55,031 nucleotides of DNA from an uncultured Collinsella sp. (GCA_900543505.1 UQSB01000007.1:1-55031); one strand, 5' to 3'. Positions 42,982-52,581 are shown, counted from the stretch's first letter. A program made the numbers and translations. Notes: a model not told the origin generated them from the sequence alone.

Positions 42982-43947
42982 ATGGCTCAAAACGCACATT
43001 CCCATCGAAAGCTCAAGATAGCCGGCATCGTTGCACTGGTGGCTGTCGTTGCGCTGCTCGGATTTGCCGGCAACTTTCTGTTTGACTTTGCCCTGAACCC
43101 TCGCGCCCCCTACACCATGAAGATGATGCAGGACGGCAAGGACGGCAAGGAAAGTGAGCAGCCGGATGCCGAGGGAACCGAGGCACGGGCATGGTTTAAA
43201 GAGAACCGCGAGAGCAGTAGCCTCACCGCAGATGACGGAACCGAACTTGCCGCTTGGTATTTTGCCGCCCCAGAGAGCACGCACAATTACGCTATCTGCC
43301 TACACGGATACACCGATGAGCCCATCGGTATGGCCCGATACGCCAAACGATTCCATGACCGCGGCATGAACGTGCTCGCGCCTGCCGCCCGTGCCCACGA
43401 GCGCTCCGGCGGCGACTATATCGGCATGGGCTGGCCCGAGCGGCTCGATGTCGTTGCATGGATTGGGCGGATCGTTCAGGCTGACCCCGAGGCGCGCATC
43501 CTGGTCTTTGGCGAGTCGATGGGTGCGGCAACCGCCATGGACGTCGCGGGGGAATCTTTGCCGTCCAACGTGAAATGCATTATCGAGGACTGTGGTTATA
43601 CGAGTGTTTGGGACGAGTTTTCTCTGCAGCTCAAGGACGTGTTCGGCCTGCCCAGCTTTCCCTTGCTCGATGTAGCAAACTTGGTGTGCAACGTGCGCGC
43701 GGGCTACGACTTTCATAAGGCGAGCAGTGTGGAGCAACTCAAACACGCGACGGTTCCCATGCTATTTATCCACGGCGACCAAGACACCTTTGTACCGTAC
43801 AGCATGCTCGACCAAAACTACGAGGCGTGCGCCAGCAAGGTCAAGCAAAAGCTCACTATCCACGGCGCCACCCATGCCAAGAGCGCGCAAGTCGACCCCG
43901 AACTCTACTGGAACACGGTCGACAGCTTCCTCGACGAGAATTTTTAG
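42982..43947 (+). CDS. Membrane-anchored alpha/beta hydrolase
   Basis: 321 residues. An N-terminal signal-anchor helix (10-32) puts the catalytic domain outside. Signatures: YAICLHGYTDEPIGM (oxyanion strand), LVFGESMGAATAMD (nucleophile Ser), FIHGDQDTFVPYSM (acid Asp), and HGATHAKSAQ (His). Similar to the YqkD/BAAT-like family of bacterial hydrolases; substrate unknown. ATG 42982 with TAGGAG upstream. Single gene with its own operator-like repeats upstream and a strong terminator downstream. Confidence 0.87.
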   Translation: MAQNAHSHRKLKIAGIVALVAVVALLGFAGNFLFDFALNPRAPYTMKMMQDGKDGKESEQPDAEGTEARAWFKENRESSSLTADDGTELAAWYFAAPESTHNYAICLHGYTDEPIGMARYAKRFHDRGMNVLAPAARAHERSGGDYIGMGWPERLDVVAWIGRIVQADPEARILVFGESMGAATAMDVAGESLPSNVKCIIEDCGYTSVWDEFSLQLKDVFGLPSFPLLDVANLVCNVRAGYDFHKASSVEQLKHATVPMLFIHGDQDTFVPYSMLDQNYEACASKVKQKLTIHGATHAKSAQVDPELYWNTVDSFLDENF

Positions 43948-43984
43948 GCAAATAGTACGGTTTACTTGTCTATCTGACCCCCTG

Positions 43985-44115
43985 TTTTCGGAAGTGCGGG
44001 GAAATCGCACGAAGCCCGACCAGACCACAGTTTTACCAACAATTTATCAGGGGTTTTGTTGTCAAAAAACGGTTTGTGGTCGGCGGTATTCGATTTTTCA
44101 CCGCACTTCCGAAAA
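43985..44115. repeat. 131-bp imperfect inverted-repeat element
   Basis: Perfect 15-bp ends (43985-43999 with 44101-44115), then further pairing inside (GAAATCG 44001-44007 with 44091-44099; ACCACA/TGTGGT near 44024 and 44075). It sits directly before a terminator. Could be a MITE-like element or a structured RNA. Confidence 0.6.
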
Positions 44116-44151
44116 GCCGCCCGTGGGCACTGTGCTCGCGGGCGGCTTTTA
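44114..44151 (+). terminator. Terminator after the alpha/beta hydrolase gene
   Basis: 10-bp stem AAGCCGCCCG (44114-44123 with 44139-44148) followed by TT. It also faces the end of the DUF362 gene and may act both ways. Confidence 0.75.
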
Positions 44152-44197
44152 CTAACGTTGCACTACAAAAGCGCTTGATATGTCCAATAGTTAGGTG

Positions 44198-45403
44198 CTA
44201 CTTGACCTCGATGAGCTCGTACTTGCTCGTGCCCAGGCCGATCTTCTCGGCATGCGCGATGCACGCGCGCCAGTCGGTGTCGGGATGCGTGATGCAGAAG
44301 GGATCCTTGGCCTGCTCGCCCTCCAGATGCTCGTGATTATGCTCCATCTTGGCCGCGCTGTCGGTAAGCTCGGTGTTAGGCAGCGGCTCGGATGCCAGGA
44401 CGGCGTCGGCGCAGGCCTGGTCGATGGCGACCGGGTCGAAGCTCGCGAACATGCCGATGTCGTTGACGATGGGCGTGTCATTCTCGGGATGGCAGTCGCA
44501 GTTGGGGCTGATGTCCATGGCGAGCGAGATGTGGAAGCTCGGGCGGCCGTCGACGATGGCCTTGGTGTACTCGGCGATCTTGTAGTTGAGCACGTCGGCC
44601 GCGGCATCATAGTCGGGCTTGATGCAGTCCTGGTTGCACGCCGCAATGCAGCGTCCGCAGCCCACGCAGCGATCGTGGTCGATGGCAGCCACGCGAACCG
44701 TGCGGGTGCTGCCGTTGGCAAGCTCGCGCTCGCGCGTGTCGTCAAACGTGATGGCGTTGTGCGCACAGATCTTTTCGCAGGCACGGCAACCTACGCAGTT
44801 GGTGGTATCGACGCTCGGCTTGCCGGCGGCATGTTGTTCCATCTTGCCAGCACGACTGCCGCCGCCCATGCCCAGGTTCTTCATGGCGCCGCCAAAGCCG
44901 GCCTGCTCATGGCCCTTAAAGTGGGTGAGGCTAATCACGATGTCGGCGTCCATGAGCGCCTGACCGATCTTTGCCTCGCGCACGTACTCACCGCCCTCGA
45001 CCGGGACGAGCGCCTCGTCGGTACCCTTGAGGCCGTCGGCGATGATGATCTGGCAGCCCGTGGCATACGGGGTAAAGCCGTTCTGGTAGGCGGTATCGAT
45101 GTGCTCGAGCGCGTTTTTGCGGCTGCCCACATAGAGCGTGTTGCAGTCGGTGAGGAAGGGCTTGCCGCCCAGCTCCTTCACGACGTCTGCGACGGCGCGG
45201 GCGTAGTTGGGGCGCAAAAAGCTCAGGTTGCCCAGCTCGCCAAAGTGAATCTTGATGGCGACAAACTTGTTCTCGAAGTCGATCTGCTCAATGCCGGCGC
45301 GGCGAATGAGGCGCTTGAGTTTGTCGAGTTGGCTCTCGCGAGCATGCGTGCGCAGGTTGGTGAAGTACACCTTAGCGGGTGCTGCGGGTGCAGTTGCGGT
45401 CAT
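44198..45403 (-). CDS. DUF362 protein with two [4Fe-4S] ferredoxin motifs
   Basis: 401 residues, cytoplasmic. The N-terminal DUF362 domain (10-185: VAIKIHFGELGNLSFLRP, VISLTHFKGHEQAGFGGAMKNLGMG) is followed by two cluster-binding motifs, CVGCRACEKICAHNA (about 201-215) and CVGCGRCIAACNQDC (about 243-257), and a C-terminal DUF362 half with NCDCHPENDTP. This is the usual build of the uncharacterised DUF362/ferredoxin proteins of anaerobes; a redox role is likely but no substrate is known. ATG 45403 with GAGGGG upstream. Apparently monocistronic. Confidence 0.88.
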   Translation of the reverse strand: MTATAPAAPAKVYFTNLRTHARESQLDKLKRLIRRAGIEQIDFENKFVAIKIHFGELGNLSFLRPNYARAVADVVKELGGKPFLTDCNTLYVGSRKNALEHIDTAYQNGFTPYATGCQIIIADGLKGTDEALVPVEGGEYVREAKIGQALMDADIVISLTHFKGHEQAGFGGAMKNLGMGGGSRAGKMEQHAAGKPSVDTTNCVGCRACEKICAHNAITFDDTRERELANGSTRTVRVAAIDHDRCVGCGRCIAACNQDCIKPDYDAAADVLNYKIAEYTKAIVDGRPSFHISLAMDISPNCDCHPENDTPIVNDIGMFASFDPVAIDQACADAVLASEPLPNTELTDSAAKMEHNHEHLEGEQAKDPFCITHPDTDWRACIAHAEKIGLGTSKYELIEVK

Positions 45404-45498
45404 AGATCTATCCCCTCGGTCTATATGGCGTTACAGACATAGAGGATGGTACCCGTTGAAGTGGGGTTGAAGTCAAGCGCAACGCCGAGTCGCTAGGC

Positions 45499-45607
45499 AC
45501 TCATTGGGGACAGACTTAACATGAGTGCTTGCCGCCCGGCCAGCGAGCCGGCGATCCGGCAAAGACTGTCCCCGATGACCAGTCATTTAAGAACGTCCCC
45601 GATGACT
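45499..45607. repeat. ATTGGGGAC-family compound element ending in a stop codon
   Basis: Left unit 45499-45526 (ACTCATTGGGGACAGACTTA ...), a GC-rich middle, AAGACTGTCCCCGATGACC, then right unit AGTCATTTAAGAACGTCCCC plus GATGACT at 45581-45607. The last two bases lie in the permease stop codon. The right 90 bases match 49151-49247. Confidence 0.7.
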
Positions 45608-48272
45608 ACTCTTGCACCTTGAGGGCCTCGGCTAGGCTGACGCGCTTGATAGAGCGCGTGTGCAGCAGCGCCACGACCAGGTAGGTCGCAAAGCCAATGC
45701 CGACGCATGCAGCCATGGACCAAGCGGGCACGTAAATCTCGATATTGCCGTTATAGGCGAGCAGCATAGAGCGGAAGATGGCCGTGAGCGAGCCGATGAT
45801 CACCGGCAGGCTCAGCACGAGCGATGCCACCACGCACAGCGTGATCGAGCGGATGTACAGATGCGAAATCTCGCCATCGCGATAGCCAAAGACCTTCATG
45901 TAGCTGATCGACCGGGCGCTATGGTCGATAACAGCCTTGGTCAGCAGATACATAAACAGCAGGAAGATAAACACCGCGAGCCCGACCATCATGCCGATCA
46001 TTTTGCTCATCATGCCGATGAACTGGTCGCCCACGGCGCGCATGTCGTCGGGCGTGGTGTCACCGGCAAAGTAACGAGCATCGAGGTCGAGCTTCTCGTC
46101 GCTCACATAGCCGTTAAAGTAGGCGGCGTCGTTGCCGAACAGCTCGTTAAAGTCATCGATGCTCATATAGATATTCATGTCCGACTTTGAACCCCAGATG
46201 CAGTCCTTACCCGCGTACTCAAGGGAATAATGCTCGCCCTCGTACTTGTCGCTGAGCGTGACCTTCTGACCCTCGCTCCAGCCAAACTTATCGAGCAGAC
46301 CGCCGCCAAAGACGACGCGCCCATCGCCGACGTCGAGGTCTTTCCAATAACGCGAATCGGATGAAATACCGTAGACAGAAATCGTCTCCTCGCCATTACC
46401 ATCACCACGGTCGTATTGCAGCTGGTAAACGGCGTATTTCTCGGCCTGCGCGATTGCGCCCGCGCCGTTGTCGGTCGTATTGACCGGGTGGATATCGTCG
46501 TTGTCAGTGTCGATCTTAGAGGCCTTGTCGATCAGGTCGATAGCCTCATCGCGGTCGCAGCCGAGGGCATCGGCAAGATCGTCAAGGCGCGCGTAGAGCG
46601 CATCCTTCTTGTCCTGGACCTTGGCAAGCGCATCCTGCGCCGCAGTCTGGCTCTCGGCAGACGGAGATGCAGTCGCGGCATCGGTCGCCGCCTGCGCTGC
46701 ATCGGCCGCGTCGTCAAGCTCGTCATCGGCATCCTGAGCGGCGGAAAGCAGCGCGCCGTCAACCGACTGCAAGCGCTCGAGCGCCGACCACTGCTCGCGC
46801 TCCTCGGCAGTGCCCTCGAGCTCTAGCGGAGCCTTGAGTGTGTACTGGTGCTCGGCGACCAGGCTCGTCTCGAGGTTGTCGGCGTAGTGCGTCATCGTAG
46901 GCAGAATCGCCAGGCCAAAGAGCAGCAGCAGCGAGGCGAATGCAATGCCCACGAAGAGCGTGGCGAAGTTGCCCAGGTTGCGCAGGAAGACGCGCAGGCG
47001 GAAGCGCGAGACAAAGCCCATGCGCTCCGGCAGCTGCAGGCCGCGCTTGGTGCCCGATTTGCCGCTCGCCTCGTGACGGAGAAACTGCAACGGCGTCTTG
47101 CCCATCTTGTGAAGCAGGCCCACCAGCGTGATGAGGATGAGCGCGGCGGCGGGAACCACGGCGCACTTCACAAAGATTTCCCAGCTCCAGTACACCTGGA
47201 AGGGCGGCAGGCTGTACGAACCGTAATAGAGGCTTCGCATGGGCTCGGTAAAGAACACAACGCCAAGCGCAGTGCCCAAAAGTGCCGCGAGCACACCCAC
47301 GATGGCGGGAAGCGCCAGGTAGTGCAGCACGATCTCGCGACGGCGATAGCCGCTGGCGAGCAGCGTGCCGATGATGGCGCTCTCTTCCTCGATGGTGGCG
47401 TCAGTGAGCACCACAAAGACAAATGCCATGATCACGATGATGATGTCGAGCAGCGTCATCCACATCATGGAGTCGCCGTCTACGTCGTCGCGCGCGTAGC
47501 CAATACCCTGGTTGGAATCGGCGTCGATCAGATCGTCCACGCGCGCATCGGCATCGGTCAGCGCCTCGACCATATCCTGCTCCGCATCGATGCGATCCGC
47601 GGTGGGGAGGTCGCGATCGGTAAAGGCAAAGGAGTAGGTGTAGGCAGGTGCACCACCGGCATCCTCGAGCGCGGCAAAGCCGGCGTCGGTGACCTCGGCC
47701 ACACCATAGGTGATGGTGTTCACCGTAAAGTCCGAATTGTTGAGGAACAGCGCCTGGCTATCGGGCTGGGTCATGATGCCGCAGATGGTGTAGGTGCGGC
47801 CCTCAAGCTCAACCTTATCGCCCACGACAAGGTCGTTGTTGGTGGCAAAAACGCGGTCGATAGCCACCTCATCGTCCGTCTTGGGCTGCCTGCCCTCACA
47901 GTAGGACGCGATATCGACCTTGGTGCGGTGCGCATAGGTGCGCAGCGTGCGCTTGGTGCCATCGTCGCCGGCGGTCTTTTTGATGATGGCGTCGATGGAG
48001 AAATTCTTGTAGAGCGTGACGCCACCGACGTCGCCGGCTGCATCCTCGGCGGCCTTGAGCTGCTCGTCGTTGGCCTCGAAGGAGGTAGTCACGCGGCCGT
48101 CCTCAATCGTGTAGTCGTCGCGCATGTCGTCAATGAGGCAGCCGATGGAATGCGCCGCGAGCAAAAAACCCGACGTGAGGGCGATGCTTCCGCACATAAG
48201 CAAAAAGATGCCCAGGTACTTACCGACATTGCGGCGCAGCTCGCGCGGGAATCGCTTTGCGAGAGGTGTCAT
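45606..48272 (-). CDS. ABC transporter permease, FtsX/MacB type
   Basis: 888 residues with two FtsX modules. One N-terminal helix (15-40), a large external domain, three helices at about 285-395 (MTLLDIIIVIMAFVFVVLTDA ...), another helix at about 435-455, a second long external region containing an Ala/Asp-rich coiled-coil-like stretch (about 530-600), then three C-terminal helices (770-880). Such proteins convert ATP hydrolysis inside into mechanical movement outside, as in peptide export or lipoprotein handling. ATG 48272 follows the ATPase gene by eight bases; an in-frame TTG at 48287 would overlap it. Partner: the LolD-like ATPase upstream. Cargo unknown. Confidence 0.9.
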   Translation of the reverse strand: MTPLAKRFPRELRRNVGKYLGIFLLMCGSIALTSGFLLAAHSIGCLIDDMRDDYTIEDGRVTTSFEANDEQLKAAEDAAGDVGGVTLYKNFSIDAIIKKTAGDDGTKRTLRTYAHRTKVDIASYCEGRQPKTDDEVAIDRVFATNNDLVVGDKVELEGRTYTICGIMTQPDSQALFLNNSDFTVNTITYGVAEVTDAGFAALEDAGGAPAYTYSFAFTDRDLPTADRIDAEQDMVEALTDADARVDDLIDADSNQGIGYARDDVDGDSMMWMTLLDIIIVIMAFVFVVLTDATIEEESAIIGTLLASGYRRREIVLHYLALPAIVGVLAALLGTALGVVFFTEPMRSLYYGSYSLPPFQVYWSWEIFVKCAVVPAAALILITLVGLLHKMGKTPLQFLRHEASGKSGTKRGLQLPERMGFVSRFRLRVFLRNLGNFATLFVGIAFASLLLLFGLAILPTMTHYADNLETSLVAEHQYTLKAPLELEGTAEEREQWSALERLQSVDGALLSAAQDADDELDDAADAAQAATDAATASPSAESQTAAQDALAKVQDKKDALYARLDDLADALGCDRDEAIDLIDKASKIDTDNDDIHPVNTTDNGAGAIAQAEKYAVYQLQYDRGDGNGEETISVYGISSDSRYWKDLDVGDGRVVFGGGLLDKFGWSEGQKVTLSDKYEGEHYSLEYAGKDCIWGSKSDMNIYMSIDDFNELFGNDAAYFNGYVSDEKLDLDARYFAGDTTPDDMRAVGDQFIGMMSKMIGMMVGLAVFIFLLFMYLLTKAVIDHSARSISYMKVFGYRDGEISHLYIRSITLCVVASLVLSLPVIIGSLTAIFRSMLLAYNGNIEIYVPAWSMAACVGIGFATYLVVALLHTRSIKRVSLAEALKVQE

Positions 48273-48280
48273 GGCGTCGC

Positions 48281-48994
48281 CTACCAATCGAGCTCGGCGG
48301 CCGCAACGGGCGACTCGTTGAGCTCATCCTCGACGATGCGGCCGTCGCGCAGGCGCAGCACGCGGTTGGCCATGCGGGCGATGGCGGCGTTGTGGGTGAC
48401 GATGATGATGGTGCAGCCGTAGGTGCGGTTAACATCCTCCATGAGCTGCAAGATTTCCTTGGACGTCTTGTAGTCAAGCGCGCCCGTGGGCTCGTCGCAC
48501 AGCAACAGGCCCGGATTTTTGACGAGCGCACGACCGATGGCGCAGCGCTGCTGCTGGCCGCCCGAGACCTGGCGCGGGAACTTGTTGCGGTGTTCGTAGA
48601 GGCCCAGCGAACGCAGCAGGTCGTCGACATTGAGCGGGTTTTTGGACAGGTGCGCCGTGACCTCGATGTTTTCCTTGATGGTAAGGTCGGGCACCAGGTT
48701 GTAGAACTGGAAGACAAAGCCCAGCTCGCGGCGGCGGTACTCGCCCAGATCGGCAGGCTTGAGCACCGTGAGGTCGCAGCCGTCCACCATGATGGAGCCG
48801 CCGTCGGCATCCTCCAGGCCGCCGATCAGGTTGAGAAAGGTCGACTTGCCCGAGCCCGAGGGTCCCAGCATGACGCAGATCTCACCGCGGTTGATAGACG
48901 TGTTGATGCCGTCGAGCACCGTCAGGCGTGCATCTCCATCGCCGTAGTGCTTTTTGATCCCTTTGACCTGGACATAGGCTTTCTGCGCTGCCAT
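48281..48994 (-). CDS. ABC transporter ATP-binding protein, LolD/MacB-like
   Basis: 237 residues. Walker A GPSGSGKST, Q-loop region FVFQFYNLVPDLTIKEN, signature SGGQQQRCAIGRAL, Walker B LLLCDEPTGALD and switch His in IVTHN are all intact. The sequence falls in the LolD/MacB class that pairs with FtsX-type permeases, as encoded downstream. Start placed at ATG 48994, with GGGGG five bases upstream; ATG 49006 is possible but sits inside that site. Confidence 0.94.
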   Translation of the reverse strand: MAAQKAYVQVKGIKKHYGDGDARLTVLDGINTSINRGEICVMLGPSGSGKSTFLNLIGGLEDADGGSIMVDGCDLTVLKPADLGEYRRRELGFVFQFYNLVPDLTIKENIEVTAHLSKNPLNVDDLLRSLGLYEHRNKFPRQVSGGQQQRCAIGRALVKNPGLLLCDEPTGALDYKTSKEILQLMEDVNRTYGCTIIIVTHNAAIARMANRVLRLRDGRIVEDELNESPVAAAELDW

Positions 48995-49253
48995 GTCATC
49001 CCCCATTGTTAGCCTCTTGCTACTTTATGAGCATAATAGTAAACCTGGGCGAACTATTTTTGGAGCGAGGCCTGGATTTTATTTCAGACTAGTCATTGGG
49101 GACAGACTTAAATGACTGAAACCACTCATTTAATTCTGTCCCCAATGAGTGCCGCCAGGGACAGCTCTTGCCAGTCCGGCCGGCGAGCCGGCGAATCGGC
49201 AAAGACTGTCCCCAGCGACCGGTCGTTTAAGAACGTCCCCAATGGCTAGGCGG
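48995..49253. repeat. Intergenic region holding an ATTGGGGAC compound element
   Basis: Palindrome 49091-49117/49124-49150 (27-bp arms, three mismatches, 6-base loop) followed by a 97-base stretch to 49247 that matches the right part of the 45499-45607 element. It ends seven bases before the stop codon of the minus-strand permease. The promoter of the LolD-like gene must lie at about 49010-49085. Confidence 0.7.
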
Positions 49254-50459
49254 TTAGGCGCGGGATTTGTTGTGCGCGAGGGCTAGGCCTACGGCGGCGA
49301 TGGCAGCGGCAAAGAGCACCGTGACGCCCAGGTCGCAGGCGATGTCGCCCAGCACGGTGGACGTCAAATCAGAGGCAAGCGCCTTGCCGATCGCGTCGTT
49401 CACCCAAAACGTCGGCACAAAGTGCGCCACCGTCTGCACGGCCGAACCCATCAGCGACAGCGGCATCCAGGCGCCGCCCAAAAACGTCATGAGCATGCCG
49501 AGTAAGTTGCCCACGCCGTTGAGCAGCTCCTCGCGCGCGCCCAAGCTCGACAGGGTAAAGCCAACGGCCAGCGGCGTGCACGCCAGGGCAAGCGTCGCCG
49601 CCAGCGCCAGGCACACGCGACCCACACCGACCTCGGCGACCGCGCCGGCAAAGCCCACGACACCCACCATGCTCGACACGAACCAGATGCAGACGGTGAG
49701 CACGGCGGCGGCCGCAAACACGGCAAGCGAACGTTGGCGCTCGGGGATTGGCCCGGCATCCATGCGGCGCACGCGCTCGGGCTCGTTCATGCCCGAGAAC
49801 ACCAATCCCACCGACACGATGACCGACGAGATGATCGCGTACGCGCCAAAGTTGAAGTACGACTCGAGTGGGGCGACGGCAGTCGAGTCGACCTTGACCT
49901 GCTCGATCTGCACCTCGGCACGCTTGGCGGCAGCATGCTCGGCAGCCTTGGCGACGTCACCGTTGGAGGCAGTGGGCTCAAGCGCCGACGCAGCGCCCGC
50001 GAGCGAGATCCACCGCGAGGCCTCGGCAGACGAGAGCGCCGCCGCCATGGTGCCGGAGCCGTACGTCACATCGAGTTTGGGCAGGGCCTCCCCCGCACGG
50101 GCGGCTGCAACAAGATCGTCCTCAAACCCCTCCGGGATAAAGAACACGCAATCGGCGCTGCCCTTGGCGCTGTTGCTCTTGGCGAGCGCATCCGCAAGGT
50201 CGTACGTGTCGTCACCAACGCCCGTGACCAGGTCAAACCGTGAGCCCAGGTGCTTGGTAAGCGCCCGCGAAAGGTCGCTATTGTCGCGGTCGACCACGAT
50301 CACGTTGGTGTCGTAGGGCTCGTACTCGGTAAGCTGCGACGAGTTCCAGCTCACCGAGGCCGCGATGAATACGCCCATGAGCGAGATGAACACCGTATAG
50401 ATGAGCAGGTAGAACGGGTGCGCGAGCGCCATGCGAAGCGCGGTCTTAAAGGTGCTCAT
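49254..50459 (-). CDS. ABC-2 type exporter permease (second subunit)
   Basis: 401 residues. N-terminal helix (about 15-38), an external region of about 170 residues, then five to six helices (205-395), the layout of ABC-2/YhgE-like permeases; LLGMLMTFLGGAWMPLSLMG and VPTFWVNDAIGKAL fit the family. ATG 50459, with AAGGAG seven bases upstream, overlaps the end of the preceding permease gene by 14 bases. Probably forms a heterodimer with it. Confidence 0.88.
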   Translation of the reverse strand: MSTFKTALRMALAHPFYLLIYTVFISLMGVFIAASVSWNSSQLTEYEPYDTNVIVVDRDNSDLSRALTKHLGSRFDLVTGVGDDTYDLADALAKSNSAKGSADCVFFIPEGFEDDLVAAARAGEALPKLDVTYGSGTMAAALSSAEASRWISLAGAASALEPTASNGDVAKAAEHAAAKRAEVQIEQVKVDSTAVAPLESYFNFGAYAIISSVIVSVGLVFSGMNEPERVRRMDAGPIPERQRSLAVFAAAAVLTVCIWFVSSMVGVVGFAGAVAEVGVGRVCLALAATLALACTPLAVGFTLSSLGAREELLNGVGNLLGMLMTFLGGAWMPLSLMGSAVQTVAHFVPTFWVNDAIGKALASDLTSTVLGDIACDLGVTVLFAAAIAAVGLALAHNKSRA

Positions 50460-51633
50460 AGCGGCTCCTTCCAAAGATCAGCGTAGCGGCAGCGACAAAC
50501 ACCAGGGCCATCAGGACGAGCACACCAGCGCGAACGGCAAAGGGCCCCAAGTCCTCAAAGAAATACAGGCGATTGAACATGTCGCAAATGAGCTTGACGG
50601 GGTTGAGCCAGCACTCGGCCGGGCAGGCGCGGGCGACATCGTCGGCAAGCGCCATCGCCGGCTCGCCGTAGAGTCCGGCGAACAGGGCGCACGTGGTAGC
50701 GAAGCCCGTGAGGATACCGGACTTGGACGCCTTGCCGCCCTTAACGGGAAGCGTGCCCACAAAGAGCCCCAGGCCCGTGGCGGCAAGCGCGGATGCAGCA
50801 CCGCCCAGCAGACACAGTCCCTCGCGCCCGCCAAAGTCGACGCCAACGACTAGGCGCACGTAGCCAATCGCGACCGCCATCGAGGCAAAGGAAACCAGCC
50901 ACGAGCCGACAAAGATACCGGCCAGCGACGCCGTCTTGGAAAGGCCGCCCACGCAGCGGCGCGCACCAAGGCCCGACAGATTGGGCTGCAAATCGACGAC
51001 GCTCAAAGCGGCAAACTCGGCAGACATCATCGCGACCAGGCCAAAGAGCGCGTAGTAGTAAATGGTCGTGCCGTCGGGCGTGGTGCGTGTCAGGCTTACA
51101 CGGCGGGTGCCGCCCTCGAGCGACAGAGCGCGCGCAACCGCCTCGGGGTCGGCGAGCGCCGCCGGGTCATCTTGAGCAATCTGCGCCATAAGCTCAGCAT
51201 TTTGCGTATACGAGCTCGCCACCGTCTCAAGGATGCTGCGGTCGGTGAGCACCGTCGACGCACGCGAGCTGTCATAGCTCGAGAGCAGCGTGAGCTTGGG
51301 CGTGCCCGCAGCGTCGACCGTATAGATGCCCGCGACCTCGCCAGCCTTAAGCGCACGGTTCGCATCGGCTGCGTCGTCGCACTCGTGAATCTCGAGCAGT
51401 TGATCGTCGCCCTCCTTGGCAAGCGAGGTCGCCACGTCCTTAAAGGATGAAGCGTCCCAGGCCTCGTCCGCCACGACGGCCACCGGCACCGGGTCGACCT
51501 TGCCGTCGGAGCTGAGGTTCGCAAACATAAACATGAACATCGTGGAAAGCGCGACGGGAAAGACTGCGCCCCAAACCCATGTACTCGGTCGACGCAATAG
51601 CGTCTTGAGCGTGGTGATGATGGTGTTGAACAT
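50446..51633 (-). CDS. ABC-2 type exporter permease (first subunit)
   Basis: 395 residues with the same plan as its neighbour: helix at about 18-38 (WVWGAVFPVALSTMFMFMFA), a large external domain (40-195), then about five helices. The two look like diverged duplicates. ATG 51633, with GGGGG upstream, nine bases after the ATPase stop. Second gene of the operon ATPase, permease, permease. Cargo unknown; exporters of this form next to a two-component system often handle antimicrobial compounds (inference). Confidence 0.88.
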   Translation of the reverse strand: MFNTIITTLKTLLRRPSTWVWGAVFPVALSTMFMFMFANLSSDGKVDPVPVAVVADEAWDASSFKDVATSLAKEGDDQLLEIHECDDAADANRALKAGEVAGIYTVDAAGTPKLTLLSSYDSSRASTVLTDRSILETVASSYTQNAELMAQIAQDDPAALADPEAVARALSLEGGTRRVSLTRTTPDGTTIYYYALFGLVAMMSAEFAALSVVDLQPNLSGLGARRCVGGLSKTASLAGIFVGSWLVSFASMAVAIGYVRLVVGVDFGGREGLCLLGGAASALAATGLGLFVGTLPVKGGKASKSGILTGFATTCALFAGLYGEPAMALADDVARACPAECWLNPVKLICDMFNRLYFFEDLGPFAVRAGVLVLMALVFVAAATLIFGRSRYEHL

Positions 51634-51642
51634 GGCTGCCCC

Positions 51643-52581
51643 CTAGTCGCGCAGCTCGCGGCCGGTGATCTCGAGGAACACGTCGTTGAGGGTCGGCGGC
51701 TCGCTCCACACGCGGCCGAGCGCCACGTCGGCGGCGCGCAGCGTGTCGAGGATGTCGACCAGGTTGTGCGGGCTCGCCTCGCAGGTGCAGACGAGCTCGC
51801 CGCCGGAAAGCTCAACGCTGAGCACGTGCTCGAAAGCGCGCAGCCGCTCGACCGTGGCGGCCTCGACGGCGCCGACCTCGACAGTCACGCGCTCGCCCAT
51901 CTGGATCATGCGCTTGAGCTCGTCGTTGGTGCCCTGCGCCAGCACGCGGCCGCCGTCCATGATCATGATGCGGCTGCAAATCTGCTCGACTTCCTCCATG
52001 TAATGGCTGGTATACACCACTGTGGCGCCCTCGTCGCGCAGGCGGCAGATGCCCTCCAGGATGGCGTTGCGGCTCTGCGGGTCGACCGCCACCGTGGGCT
52101 CGTCAAAAAAGATGAGCTCGGGCTTGTGCGCGATGCCGCAGGCAATGTTGAGGCGGCGCGCCAGGCCACCCGAGAGCTTGCCGGGGCGGAACTTGGTAAA
52201 GTCGCCCAGGCCGACAAAGTCGATCGCCTCGTCCACCAGCGCGCGGCGGCGCTTGCGGTCGTTGACGTAGAGACTGCAGAAATAGTCGATGTTCTCGCGC
52301 ACGGTGAGCTCGTCGAACACCGCCACCTGCTGCGGCACCACACCGATGCGGCGCTTGAGGTCGTAGCGGGCGGGCGTCATGCGCTCGCCGAACAGCTCGA
52401 TGGTGCCTTTGTCGTAGGCGAGCAGCTGCAGGATGCAGTTGATGGACGTGGTCTTGCCCGAGCCGTTGGGGCCCAGCAGGCCAAAGATCTCGCCGGGGGC
52501 GATACTCAGGTTAAAGTGGTCGAGCGCAATAAGGTCGTCGTAGCGCTTAACGAGGTTTTCGACGTGGACGATGTCTGTCAT
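51643..52581 (-). CDS. ABC-2 exporter ATP-binding protein (NodI/DrrA-like)
   Basis: 312 residues. Walker A GPNGSGKTT, signature LSGGLARRLNIACGI (the usual Gln of SGGQ is changed to Leu), Walker B LIFFDEPTVAVDP and switch His in YTSHYMEEVE. The C-terminal 90 residues form the regulatory domain seen in drug and daunorubicin-type ATPases. ATG 52581 with AAGGG upstream; the longer frame to 52647 is not supported. First gene of the exporter operon and divergent from the kinase-regulator pair. Confidence 0.93.
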   Translation of the reverse strand: MTDIVHVENLVKRYDDLIALDHFNLSIAPGEIFGLLGPNGSGKTTSINCILQLLAYDKGTIELFGERMTPARYDLKRRIGVVPQQVAVFDELTVRENIDYFCSLYVNDRKRRRALVDEAIDFVGLGDFTKFRPGKLSGGLARRLNIACGIAHKPELIFFDEPTVAVDPQSRNAILEGICRLRDEGATVVYTSHYMEEVEQICSRIMIMDGGRVLAQGTNDELKRMIQMGERVTVEVGAVEAATVERLRAFEHVLSVELSGGELVCTCEASPHNLVDILDTLRAADVALGRVWSEPPTLNDVFLEITGRELRD

